Source: Nocardia huaxiensis
Lineage (GTDB): Bacteria > Actinomycetota > Actinomycetes > Mycobacteriales > Mycobacteriaceae
Direction: 5' to 3'
Assembly: GCF_013744875.1 (NCBI RefSeq)
Contig: NZ_CP059399.1
Coordinates: forward strand, 992,001 to 1,056,000
Length of the DNA: 64,000 nucleotides
Shown here: positions 8,792-16,133 of the stretch, in pieces
Layout: every line of letters starts with the position of its first letter
How positions within the stretch are numbered: the stretch's first letter is position 1
Program-made: the position numbers and the translations under genes
Notes under the pieces: model-generated
The model's input: only the letters and a program-made list of their open reading frames with translations
The model's database searches: none
What the model was told of the DNA's origin: nothing

Positions 8792-8864
8792 TGCCCCCAC
8801 CAGGGCTCGAACCTGGGACCTGCGGATTAAAAGTCCGTAGCTCTACCAACTGAGCTATAGGGGC
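8792..8864 (-). tRNA. tRNA-Lys (TTT)
   Basis: The 73-nt cloverleaf has acceptor stem GCCCCTA/TGGGGGC, D-loop AGCTCAGTTGGTAGAGC, anticodon loop CTTTTAA with anticodon TTT, T-arm GGTTCGAGCC and discriminator A. CCA is not encoded. Confidence 0.97.
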
Positions 8865-9221
8865 GCGGGCCACAGTGTAGTGTGCCGACCCCGCAAGTGT
8901 TAAACGAGTATCCGATTGTGTTCGGTGCGTGGACATTTGCGCAGGTCATCACGGTTCGTCCGGATGTTGGGGCGGCTGGTTCCGGGCGCGGCGCGGGGGA
9001 ACGGCGGGGGAGTGGCCGATGGATTTCCGGCGGGTGCGTAGGGGGGACCGGTCGGTGTCTGCGGGGACGGCTAGGGGGTACTGACCGGTCCTCTGGGTGG
9101 CGCGCGGCAATCCGACTCGGGGTTCTCGCGGGATCGGCCGGGGGTGTCGCGGGCGTGAACGGCCGACGCGGCGAGTCGCGGTCCGGACTCGGGTGGGTGC
9201 GGGGTGGGAAGACCGTGGGCA

Positions 9222-9320
9222 GGGCATGGGAATGCCCCCGGGCAATCGCGTTGCCACACAGTTTGTTTCATTCCTACCAGGTGGGAATATCATCCAATGG
9301 TGATGTGTGGCAACCTTTTT
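9222..9320 (+). ncRNA. candidate structured RNA or attenuator with U-run
   Basis: GTTGCCACACA (9250-9260) pairs perfectly with TGTGTGGCAAC (9304-9314), followed by CTTTTT. Inside are two small hairpins: ATTCCT/GGGAAT (9270-9275 with 9283-9288) and ATCATC/GGTGAT (9289-9294 with 9299-9304), which gives a three-way junction. The 5' arm can instead pair with GGCAA at 9241-9245, a mutually exclusive fold. A further hairpin GGGCAT/ATGCCC (9222-9237) precedes it. No known family is recognised. Confidence 0.35.
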
Positions 9321-9766
9321 GGTGCGGCAGCCGGGAACGGCCGAAAGTCCGCGCGCCGGCGCGGGTGTCGGCTCGAGGGTGATGCCGTGCGGGCGGGGGC
9401 GGCCCGGGCGGGAGGGGTGCGCGTGCCGAACATCGATGGGATAGGGGCGAATTCGCCTATTCGGACCAATCGCCCAGTGGGTAACTGGGGAATTGCGGTA
9501 TCCGCTAGGGGGCAGTCTGGCTAACTGACTTTCCGGTACACCTCACGCAGGGAGGACTTTCCGGGTACGGTGACCGACTGGTGAATTCCCGAAGAACCGG
9601 GATTGCCCCGGCGGCACGGGATTCGGCTTATCGTTGATGTGCCCGAACGTGTCGCGACCGGTCTGGCCGATCGCGGCTCCAACAGATTGAAGCTGCGGGA
9701 GGCGGATCCAGACGACGAGAACGCCCGGATGCGCACCCCCTGCGGCGCACCCGGGCGGGAAAAACT

Positions 9767-9780
9767 ATACCAGTTGGTGT
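9767..9780. promoter_or_regulatory. candidate operator (distal) of the GBL-receptor-like TetR
   Basis: ATACCA-GT-TGGTGT is an 11-of-12 matched inverted repeat in the AT-rich zone upstream of the TetR gene. The ATACCA/TGGT half-sites resemble the autoregulatory elements bound by ArpA/ScbR-type receptors. Confidence 0.4.
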
Positions 9781-9805
9781 GTTTCAAGTTTTTCGCGCTT
9801 TTTCG

Positions 9806-9821
9806 TACCAAAAGTTTGGTA
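9806..9821. promoter_or_regulatory. candidate operator (proximal) of the GBL-receptor-like TetR
   Basis: TACCAAA-AG-TTTGGTA is a perfect 7+2+7 palindrome 106 bp before the start codon. It shares its TACCA/TGGTA half-sites with the site 39 bp further upstream, consistent with paired autoregulatory sites. Confidence 0.5.
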
Positions 9822-9927
9822 ATTCGGGCGTCAGCCCGTCTGAAGTATTTGAAAGACACGTAACTTTGCGTCGCCGGTAGCCCGGAAAGGGTCCGCGACG
9901 GTAGCTAGCTTCGGAGGCGTTTCGAGC

Positions 9928-10593
9928 ATGGCACGGCAGCAAGAGCGGGCCCGCCGGACACGCGCGGCGATCATACGGTCCGCCGCCGTTGAGTTCGGGA
10001 AGAGCGGCTATGCCGCTGCATCGCTCAACCGCATATTGGAAGGTTCACGCGCCACCAAGGGCGCCATGTACTTTCACTTCGATTCCAAGGAGGATCTGGC
10101 ACGGGCAGTTCTGGAAGCGGCAGTCGACCGCTACCGCGCCTCCACCGAAAGATGGCTCGGCAGAGGCGATCTCGGTCCCCTGGACGTTCTGCACGGCATG
10201 ATCGACGAGATCGCGCTGCGGCTGGAGAACGACATCATCATCCAGGCCGAGTTCCGGCTCATCATCGAACCGGAGTTCTACCGCGACATCCAGGCCGGCG
10301 GCGGCCGCATCCTCGGGCGGTCCATCCGGCTGCTCGCGGTGCGCGCCATCGAGCACAAGCAGTTGCGCTCCGACGCCGATCCGGACCGCTTCACCCGCAC
10401 CCTGGCCGCTGCGCTCGCGGGCCAGCGCTATATCTCGGACGTGCTCGGCGGTCCGGCGGATCTGCGCTCCCGTTTCGCCGAGGCGCTCGAGGTGATCGTG
10501 GATGCCACCGCGACGCCGGAGTGGGCCGAGGAGTTCAAGCGCACCGGCTGGAAGGTGTCCGCACGCTTGGAAGATCTCAATTTGGCGCTGTGA
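9928..10593 (+). CDS. TetR regulator of the ScbR/ArpA gamma-butyrolactone-receptor type
   Basis: This 221-residue repressor has an N-terminal helix-turn-helix (about residues 10-55). The segments RARRTRAAIIRSAAVEFGKS, GYAAASLNRILEGS and TKGAMYFHFDSKEDLARAVL closely follow gamma-butyrolactone receptors, where TKGALYFHF is diagnostic. The C-terminal ligand domain is more divergent, and no AfsA/ScbA butyrolactone synthase is in the window, so the ligand may differ. GGAGG precedes the ATG by ten bases. The two TACCA-type palindromes upstream suggest autoregulation. The nearest downstream genes are tRNAs, so its other targets are probably remote or divergent. Confidence 0.87.
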   Translation: MARQQERARRTRAAIIRSAAVEFGKSGYAAASLNRILEGSRATKGAMYFHFDSKEDLARAVLEAAVDRYRASTERWLGRGDLGPLDVLHGMIDEIALRLENDIIIQAEFRLIIEPEFYRDIQAGGGRILGRSIRLLAVRAIEHKQLRSDADPDRFTRTLAAALAGQRYISDVLGGPADLRSRFAEALEVIVDATATPEWAEEFKRTGWKVSARLEDLNLAL

Positions 10594-10685
10594 CCAGTGG
10601 ATTTGGGATTAGAGCGGTGGCTGTCATAAGCTATCTCCGCTCCCAACGGAAGCCGTTGAGCAAACGGTCCAGAGAAATCTGGCGG

Positions 10686-10761
10686 GCCCCCTTCGTCTAG
10701 CGGCCTAGGACGCCGCCCTTTCAAGGCGGTAGCGCGGGTTCGAATCCCGTAGGGGGTACCA
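10686..10761 (+). tRNA. tRNA-Glu (TTC)
   Basis: Acceptor GCCCCCT/AGGGGGT, anticodon loop CTTTCAA with anticodon TTC, T-arm GGTTCGAATCC, discriminator A and an encoded CCA end (10759-10761). Confidence 0.97.
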
Positions 10762-10780
10762 GCAGTGGCAACACTGCTGG
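10759..10780 (+). terminator. hairpin abutting the tRNA-Glu CCA end
   Basis: CCAGCAGTG (10759-10767) pairs perfectly with CACTGCTGG (10772-10780) around a GCAA tetraloop. Its 5' arm starts with the encoded CCA of tRNA-Glu. It may stabilise the precursor or mark the RNase cleavage site; there is no U-run, so termination is uncertain. Confidence 0.5.
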
Positions 10781-10794
10781 CGCGGAGCAAGCAA

Positions 10795-10868
10795 GGCCCT
10801 GTGGCGCAGTTGGTTAGCGCGCCGCCCTGTCACGGCGGAGGTCGCGGGTTCGAGTCCCGTCAGGGTCG
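10795..10868 (+). tRNA. tRNA-Asp (GTC)
   Basis: The 74-nt cloverleaf has acceptor GGCCCTG/CAGGGTC, anticodon loop CTGTCAC with anticodon GTC, T-arm GGTTCGAGTCC and discriminator G. CCA is not encoded. Confidence 0.97.
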
Positions 10869-10904
10869 CAAGTCTGAAGTTTGGCATTCGAATGGGTGCC
10901 TTTC

Positions 10905-10981
10905 GGCCAGGTAGCTCAGTTGGTACGAGCGTCCGCCTGAAAAGCGGAAGGTCGCCGGTTCGATCCCGGCCTTGGCCACCA
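10905..10981 (+). tRNA. tRNA-Phe (GAA)
   Basis: Acceptor GGCCAGG/CTTGGCC, anticodon loop CTGAAAA with anticodon GAA, T-arm GGTTCGATCC, discriminator A and encoded CCA (10979-10981). Confidence 0.97.
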
Positions 10982-10987
10982 GTTCAC

Positions 10988-11015
10988 AAAGGCCGCACCT
11001 CCGGGTGCGGCCTTT
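10988..11015 (+). terminator. Rho-independent terminator of the tRNA cluster
   Basis: AAAGGCCGCACC (10988-10999) pairs with GGTGCGGCCTTT (11004-11015) around a TCCG loop and runs into a five-T tract. Confidence 0.9.
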
Positions 11016-11062
11016 TTGCGTGTTCGCGAGCCTCGCACTGATCTTGGTGCCATCCTGGAAGC

Positions 11063-11239
11063 ATGGCTGATTCCGACGACCAGGCGTGGTACTACGACCT
11101 GTCCACGCATCAGGCGGTGCAGGGCAAGCAGGGCTGGGTGAACGACCGGATGGGTCCGTATCCCGACAAGGCAACGGCCGAAAGGGCTTTGGAGATCGCG
11201 CGAGCGCGTAACAAGGCCGCCGACGCCGAGGATGACTGA
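11063..11239 (+). CDS. small conserved acidic protein, SPOR-like
   Basis: This 58-residue ORF starts at ATG 11063. It contains WYYDLSTHQAVQG and WVNDRMGPYPDKATAERALEIARARNKA, a pattern of one beta-strand hairpin followed by a helix. From memory this matches small SPOR-domain-like proteins that are common in actinobacteria, where GPY(P)xxxEA is conserved. No function is established and no membrane segment is present. It lies between the tRNA cluster terminator and ppm1, about 100 bp before the latter and in the same direction. GGAAGC precedes the ATG weakly. Confidence 0.75.
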   Translation: MADSDDQAWYYDLSTHQAVQGKQGWVNDRMGPYPDKATAERALEIARARNKAADAEDD

Positions 11240-11342
11240 TTCGGTGTGATCCGCGACGCGACCGGCCGAGGCGCTCACGCTGCACTCAGACGAACCAAGT
11301 AGTGTTTCGTGAGCACATTTGACCGGAGCGGGAGGGCGAGTC

Positions 11343-12062
11343 TTGAAGGTTACCGTGGTGGTGCCGACCTATAACGAGCGGGAGAACCTGCCCGTGGCGG
11401 TGGAGCGTCTGACCGCGCTACCGGTGGCGGACCTGCATGTGCTGGTCGTGGACGACAATTCGCCGGACGGCACCGGCGAGGTGGCCGACAAGCTGGCCGC
11501 CGATCTGCCCAACACCGTCAGCGTGCTGCACCGCACCGAGAAGGACGGCCTGGGCCGCGCCTACATCGCGGGCATCACCAAGGCGCTGGACGAGGGCGCC
11601 GACGTGGTGATCCAGATGGACGCCGACCTCTCGCATCCGGCCGAGGTGATTCCGGCCATGCTGGAGAAGCTCGAGACCACCGACGCCGGCGTCGTGCTCG
11701 GATCCCGTTATGTCCCCGGCGGTTCCACCGCCGCGGAGTGGAAGTGGTACCGCAAGGCGCTGTCGGCGTGGGCCAACTTCTACGTGAACATGATCCTGCG
11801 CCTGGGCGTCAAGGACGCCACCGCCGGCTTCAAGGCGTGGAAGGCGGATACGCTGCGCGCCATCGACGTGGCCTCCATCAAGTCGAACGGCTACTCGTTC
11901 CAGGTGGAGATGAACTACCGCACGGTCAAGAAGGGCATCGCCATCGCCGAGGTGCCGATCCGCTTCGAGGAGCGCACCCTGGGCGCCTCCAAGATGAGCC
12001 TGAAGGTGCAGCTGGAGTCCGCGGCCATGCCGTGGAAGCTGCTGTTCGGCAAGCAGGTCTAG
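11343..12062 (+). CDS. ppm1: polyprenol-phosphate mannose synthase (GT2), Ppm1 catalytic domain
   Basis: This 239-residue glycosyltransferase transfers mannose from GDP-mannose to polyprenyl phosphate, which gives the donor for lipomannan, lipoarabinomannan and protein O-mannosylation. KVTVVVPTYNERENLPV, VVDDNSPDGTGEVAD, MDADLSHPAEVIPAML (metal-binding DAD-like motif), GSRYVPGG and FQVEMNYRTVKKG are signatures of DPM1-type GT2 enzymes. The TTG at 11343 is preferred, with GGAGGG seven bases upstream, although the frame is open to another TTG at 11319. There is no apolipoprotein N-acyltransferase domain, so it is the stand-alone form. Its stop overlaps the stop of the convergent plsC gene. Confidence 0.94.
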   Translation: MKVTVVVPTYNERENLPVAVERLTALPVADLHVLVVDDNSPDGTGEVADKLAADLPNTVSVLHRTEKDGLGRAYIAGITKALDEGADVVIQMDADLSHPAEVIPAMLEKLETTDAGVVLGSRYVPGGSTAAEWKWYRKALSAWANFYVNMILRLGVKDATAGFKAWKADTLRAIDVASIKSNGYSFQVEMNYRTVKKGIAIAEVPIRFEERTLGASKMSLKVQLESAAMPWKLLFGKQV

Positions 12063-13579
12063 TCTTTCGGCCAGTGCAGCAGGGTGTCGGTGAACAACTG
12101 CCGCACCCGTTCGACGTCGGCGTCCATATCGGCCGGATCCCAGCCGCTCACATCGATGGGCGGTAGGACGGCCACGTCCACGACGCCTTTGCGCACGATT
12201 GCCGAATTGCGCCAGGCGATTTCGCCCGCATTCCGGATGACGACCGGGATGATCGGCACGCCGGCCTGGATGGCGATGTGGAACGCGCCCTTCTTGAAGG
12301 GGCCGATGCGCGGGGTGAGCGAGCGGGTGCCCTCGGGCGCGATCACGACCGACAGTCCGCCCCTGAGGGTTTCGACCACGGGCGCGAGCGCCGCCTTGGC
12401 GGCCTTGGTGTCGGCGCGGTCGATGAAGGTCACTTCGACGAAGCGCATGAGGGGTCCGAAGACCGGATTCTTGGTGACCTCCTTCTTGGCGATGCCGGTG
12501 AAGCCGGCGCCGAGCACCTCGGCCAGCACCACGATGTCGAACTGGCTCTGGTGGTTGAAGATGAACACGGCCGGCCGTGGGGCGCGGGTGTGTTCGGCCC
12601 CCACCACCCGCACCTGGACGCCGCTGCCGCGCAGGGTGGAGTCGGCGGCGTGGGTCATCATCGAATCTGCCATGCGGCGGCGCTCTTTGGTGTGCGCCTT
12701 GGCGGCGACGCCGAACAGCGCGCCGCCCAGCAGCCCGCCGAATCCGGCTGCGGTGCGCGCGTAGTCGATGGCCTTCGGGTCCTGCCGGGGCCGGAAATGC
12801 AGGACAGGCCAATCCTTTTCGGCGGCCTCGAGCACCACGCGCGGGTCGGGGTTGACGGCCACCGGATGTCCGGCGAGCTGGAGCAGCGGCAGGTCGGCGG
12901 CGCTGTCGGCGTACACCCGCACGTCCGGCAGTTCGATGCCGCGGCCGGTGCAGAATCGGCGCACGGCCTCCGCTTTCCCGTTGCGCCACAGTGGTTTCCC
13001 GTCCACATGCCCGGTGAGGACGCCGTCGGCGACGCTCATGGTGGTGCACAGCACGTTCGGGATGCCGAGTTCGGCGGCCACCGGCTGCACCTGGTACCGG
13101 GTGAGCGAGCTGACCAGCAGCAGGGTGTGCCCGGCGGCCTCGTGTTCGCGGACCAGCCGCCAGGCTTCCGGGTACAGGTGCCCGTACACCGAGCGCTGGA
13201 ACAGTTGCGACCCCAGCTCTTCCAGTTCGGTCTCGGGGACGCCCGCCCAGGTGTGCATGGCGAATTGCAGGAAGCGTTCGTACTCGCCTTCGCTGCGCGC
13301 GCCGCGGATGCTGCCCAGCATGGTGGCGGTGAGGACGCGACTGCTGGTGCGCCGCCCCAGGATTCGGTTCAGCAGCGGTGGCGGATTGAATCCGGCCACC
13401 ACGGTGCCGCCGAAATCGAAGACGGCGGCGATGTGCGGTCCGCGCGGTCCGGAGCGGATGGCCGCGATGGCATCGTCGAGTTCGGTTGCGCCGATGGGTT
13501 GTTGGGTGATGCCGACCCCGGGCCGCAGTCGGCGGCGGGGCCGGGCTCCGTCCACGATGCCGGAGGCCCGATGGCTCAT
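12059..13579 (-). CDS. plsC: HAD-IB phosphatase / 1-acylglycerol-3-phosphate acyltransferase fusion
   Basis: This 506-residue two-domain enzyme has an N-terminal HAD-IB domain (about residues 45-265; AAVFDFGGTVV, LVSSLTRYQVQP, VYADSAADLPLLQLAG) like a SerB phosphatase, then a PlsC acyltransferase (about 290-500; NHQSQFDIVVL with HxxxxD, FIDRADTKAAK, IAPEGTRSLTP, PIIPVVIRNAG). PlsC acylates lysophosphatidate to phosphatidate. In the HAD motif DFGGT the second Asp (usually DxDGT) is Gly, so phosphatase activity is doubtful. The ATG at 13579 shares an ATGA overlap with the plsB2 stop, indicating translational coupling. From memory this matches M. tuberculosis Rv2483c, next to plsB2. Confidence 0.92.
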   Translation of the reverse strand: MSHRASGIVDGARPRRRLRPGVGITQQPIGATELDDAIAAIRSGPRGPHIAAVFDFGGTVVAGFNPPPLLNRILGRRTSSRVLTATMLGSIRGARSEGEYERFLQFAMHTWAGVPETELEELGSQLFQRSVYGHLYPEAWRLVREHEAAGHTLLLVSSLTRYQVQPVAAELGIPNVLCTTMSVADGVLTGHVDGKPLWRNGKAEAVRRFCTGRGIELPDVRVYADSAADLPLLQLAGHPVAVNPDPRVVLEAAEKDWPVLHFRPRQDPKAIDYARTAAGFGGLLGGALFGVAAKAHTKERRRMADSMMTHAADSTLRGSGVQVRVVGAEHTRAPRPAVFIFNHQSQFDIVVLAEVLGAGFTGIAKKEVTKNPVFGPLMRFVEVTFIDRADTKAAKAALAPVVETLRGGLSVVIAPEGTRSLTPRIGPFKKGAFHIAIQAGVPIIPVVIRNAGEIAWRNSAIVRKGVVDVAVLPPIDVSGWDPADMDADVERVRQLFTDTLLHWPKD

Positions 13580-15939
13580 AGCGCGTCCAGCCGGTTGGAC
13601 GGATCGAGTACGGCCGCACGGGATATGCGCGCGCTGATGGCCCGCAGTTCCGCCCCGAAGCGAATCCGCCGGGCGGTGAGCTCGTCGGGGTCGTCGCCGC
13701 CGAGCAGTCCGTGATTGTCGGCGAGTTTCCAGGCGCTGCCGAACAATTCGGAGGACACCGATTCCGGGCTGTGCAGGCGCTGCTGGAGCAGCATCTGTTT
13801 GCCGACGGTGAGGCATTCGTCGATGAAGGTCTTCTTGTCGAGGGTCTCGGTGGGATCGTGTGCGGCGAGCCGCTCGGCCACCACCAGTTGCGCGTCGAAG
13901 AACGACCGCAGGACCCGGTGCGCCATCATGAATCCGGATTCTGCCAGCTTGGCCAGGATTTCGGCGCCGACGGTGCCCGCGGCGGTGCGGCGATGCCATT
14001 CCTGGTCCACCAGCAGCATTTCCGCGGTGAGCTGGCTGGTGAACTCGGTGCGTTCCGGGAAGAAGAACTCGAATTTGAGCAGATCCCGCAGCCGGTAGGC
14101 GGCTTCCCAGCCGGCCCGCAGCTGATCGCCCTCGGGTGCTTCGACGGCGGTGAGGATGGCCAGTTCCAGGATGGCGCGATTGACGAACCAGTGCACCGCG
14201 CTGTTGCGGTAGAACGCGGCCTCCAGGTGCGCCCCGGCGTTGATGGAGTACACCGGTTCCAGCCCGCCCCGGTACACGGTGACGACCTTGGCGACGGTGA
14301 GCTGTTCCAGCACCACCGCGAGCCCGTGATCGTCACGCAGCGTGGCGAGTTCGCCGCGCGGCAGGTCCCGGCCTTCGATGTAGCCGAGTACCGGTGCGAT
14401 GGCGTAGCGCAGTTCGTCGCGGGTGAGCGCGCGTTCGTGCACGCCCAGCAGCACCAGTGTGGTGAGGGCGTTGACGGTGATGGGCGTGACGTCGTTGATG
14501 CCGACCGCGACCTCGAAGGCGAGCCGCTGCACGGCGCGGTGCTCGCTCTCCTCGATCTCCTCCGGCGCGGAGATGCCGTGCGCCTGCAGTGGATCCCCGT
14601 GTACGGCAAGCCGTTCCCGCGCCGAGAGCGGTGATCCGAAGCGCACGTACACGTGCCCGGCCGAATGCTGTTGATTGCGCACGTAGCGCGCCAGCCAGGT
14701 GAGCCCCTCGGCTTTCTTGCTGCCGCCGGTCTGTTCGTCGGCGATGGCGCCGATTTCATTGAGCCGTTCGTAGGTGATCGACACCGGAATGAGCATGACA
14801 TCGTCGATGCGTTTCGAACGCAGCGCCGCCGCAAGATAATTCAGCAGTCCGTAGCGCGGCGGCCGGAGTTTCCCGGTGCGGGTGCGCCCGCCTTCGAAAT
14901 ACCATTCCAGGTTGAATCGTTTGGCCAGCAGATATGCGAAATACTCTTCGACGACGGCCTTGTACACCTCGTCGTCGCCGAAACTGCGGCGGATGAACAC
15001 GGTTCCGGTGCGCCGCGCTATGGGCCCGATCGGCCAGAAACTCAGATTCGCCCCGCCGACCACATGATTGGGCGGAAAGTCGTTGCGCGCCAGAATGTCT
15101 CCGAGCACGAACGCGTCCACGTAGGAGCGGTGCGAGGGCAGGAACACCAGCGGATAGCGCCGGTTGAGTGCGCGCAGCCGATCCAGTCCGTGTTCTTCGG
15201 AGTCGACCTTCCAGGTGGAGGCGTGGATGGGCCGCATGGCCTGGGTGAACAGGTCGGACACCAAACGGCTCTGGGCCGCGACGAGTTCGCGCAGGGCCTT
15301 CTCCGCGCGCCGGTGCACCTCCCGTTCGGAGGCGCCGGTCTGCTCGGCGATGGCGTCGAGGCGGCGCAGGAATTCGCGGGAGTCGAGGATCTCCTCGGCC
15401 ACCAGCCGGGGCACCTTGTAGCGGTCGCCGATGACGGCGCGTTCGGCGCGTTCCAGCGCCACGATGCCGGCGCGAACTATGGCCCGCGCGAAGGCTTCCG
15501 GGGCCGGGGCCACGTCCGGATTGTTGGCGCGCAGCTCGCTCAGTCGCGCGGGCTGGCCGGTGAGGACGAGGTGCCGGTCGGGGGCCTTCTTCACCAGTCG
15601 TCGCTGTAGCAGTTTGTTGGGCTTGCGCGGATTGGAGAGCGTGGCCAGATCGGTGAAGGTGGTGCGCCGCACGCCGTCTCGTTCCGGCGGCAGCCACAGC
15701 ACCCGCACGGGGACGACGAGCGGATCGTCGCGCCGCCCGACCAGCCGGGTGGCCACGGCCTCGGCGTCGAGGTCGAGCTGGGTGACGGGGGCGCTGGTGC
15801 CGAATTCCTGGGCGATGCCGCCTTCGATGAGCCAGTTGCCGACGAGTTCACGTTCGACGCGGCTGGCGGCGTCGACGAGGGCGACCACCGATCCGGGGCT
15901 GGTGGCGGCTTCCGGGAGCCGACTGTCGTGATCGAGCAT
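13576..15939 (-). CDS. plsB: glycerol-3-phosphate 1-O-acyltransferase PlsB2
   Basis: This 787-residue membrane-associated enzyme makes lysophosphatidate from glycerol-3-phosphate and acyl-CoA or acyl-ACP. The acyltransferase core shows LPSHRSYVDAFVLGD (HxxxxD catalytic pair), GTVFIRRSFGDDEVYK, WYFEGGRTRTGKLRPPRYG and VMLIPVSITYERL, in the order and spacing of the PlsB family. The ATG at 15939 (MLDHDSR) has GGAGGAG upstream and is preferred to an open-frame codon at 15978. It is the first gene of the two-gene plsB2-plsC operon and is divergent from the salicylate synthase gene. Confidence 0.94.
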   Translation of the reverse strand: MLDHDSRLPEAATSPGSVVALVDAASRVERELVGNWLIEGGIAQEFGTSAPVTQLDLDAEAVATRLVGRRDDPLVVPVRVLWLPPERDGVRRTTFTDLATLSNPRKPNKLLQRRLVKKAPDRHLVLTGQPARLSELRANNPDVAPAPEAFARAIVRAGIVALERAERAVIGDRYKVPRLVAEEILDSREFLRRLDAIAEQTGASEREVHRRAEKALRELVAAQSRLVSDLFTQAMRPIHASTWKVDSEEHGLDRLRALNRRYPLVFLPSHRSYVDAFVLGDILARNDFPPNHVVGGANLSFWPIGPIARRTGTVFIRRSFGDDEVYKAVVEEYFAYLLAKRFNLEWYFEGGRTRTGKLRPPRYGLLNYLAAALRSKRIDDVMLIPVSITYERLNEIGAIADEQTGGSKKAEGLTWLARYVRNQQHSAGHVYVRFGSPLSARERLAVHGDPLQAHGISAPEEIEESEHRAVQRLAFEVAVGINDVTPITVNALTTLVLLGVHERALTRDELRYAIAPVLGYIEGRDLPRGELATLRDDHGLAVVLEQLTVAKVVTVYRGGLEPVYSINAGAHLEAAFYRNSAVHWFVNRAILELAILTAVEAPEGDQLRAGWEAAYRLRDLLKFEFFFPERTEFTSQLTAEMLLVDQEWHRRTAAGTVGAEILAKLAESGFMMAHRVLRSFFDAQLVVAERLAAHDPTETLDKKTFIDECLTVGKQMLLQQRLHSPESVSSELFGSAWKLADNHGLLGGDDPDELTARRIRFGAELRAISARISRAAVLDPSNRLDAL

Positions 15940-16077
15940 GGTCGCACTCCTCCGCACGCACGTGGTGGCGATCTCCATTCAAGCCGAAAAGCGGTGTGGT
16001 GCGGGGCGGAACATAGCGGGTATTTCCGGGCGGGTCTTCGTGATGTATTCGGCTGTCACCTGCTGCGGCATGTAGGG

Positions 16078-16096
16078 CAAGGTAATGCTAACCTCA
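16078..16096. promoter_or_regulatory. IdeR/DmdR-type iron box 1
   Basis: The 19-mer containing AAGGTAATGCTAACCTC matches 14 of 19 positions of the TTAGGTTAGGCTAACCTAA consensus. It lies in the plsB2/salicylate synthase divergent region. Confidence 0.65.
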
Positions 16097-16105
16097 CTCG
16101 AGAAG

Positions 16106-16124
16106 TAAGGTAAGCATAACCTTG
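16106..16124. promoter_or_regulatory. IdeR/DmdR-type iron box 2
   Basis: AGGTAAGCATAACCT (16108-16122) matches 12 of the central 15 consensus positions and ends at the ribosome-binding site. Fe-IdeR bound here would block initiation of the salicylate synthase gene. Confidence 0.7.
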
Positions 16125-16133
16125 GAGGACCTG

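Larger units (their letters stand above)
8865..9927. other. 1.06-kb gene-free stretch
   Basis: No frame here has convincing codon use. About 8980-9240 is G-rich on the plus strand and looks like decayed or non-coding DNA. The second half holds the structured RNA candidate (9222-9320), a GC hairpin (arms 9722-9734 and 9745-9757) and an AT-rich promoter-like zone (9761-9870) with two palindromes just before the TetR gene. Confidence 0.6.

Noticed and set aside
9521..9859. 112-codon minus-strand ORF upstream of the TetR gene
   Set aside because: Composition is basic and serine/arginine-rich, there is no good ribosome-binding site, and it covers the palindromes and AT-rich promoter region.
9600..9863. 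86-codon plus-strand ORF
   Set aside because: It ends in the promoter region of the TetR gene and its translation shows no domain or ribosome-binding site.
13580..13999. N-terminal extension of the PlsC fusion to 13999
   Set aside because: It would overlap most of the plsB2 C-terminus in another frame; the ATG at 13579 with an ATGA overlap is the natural start.
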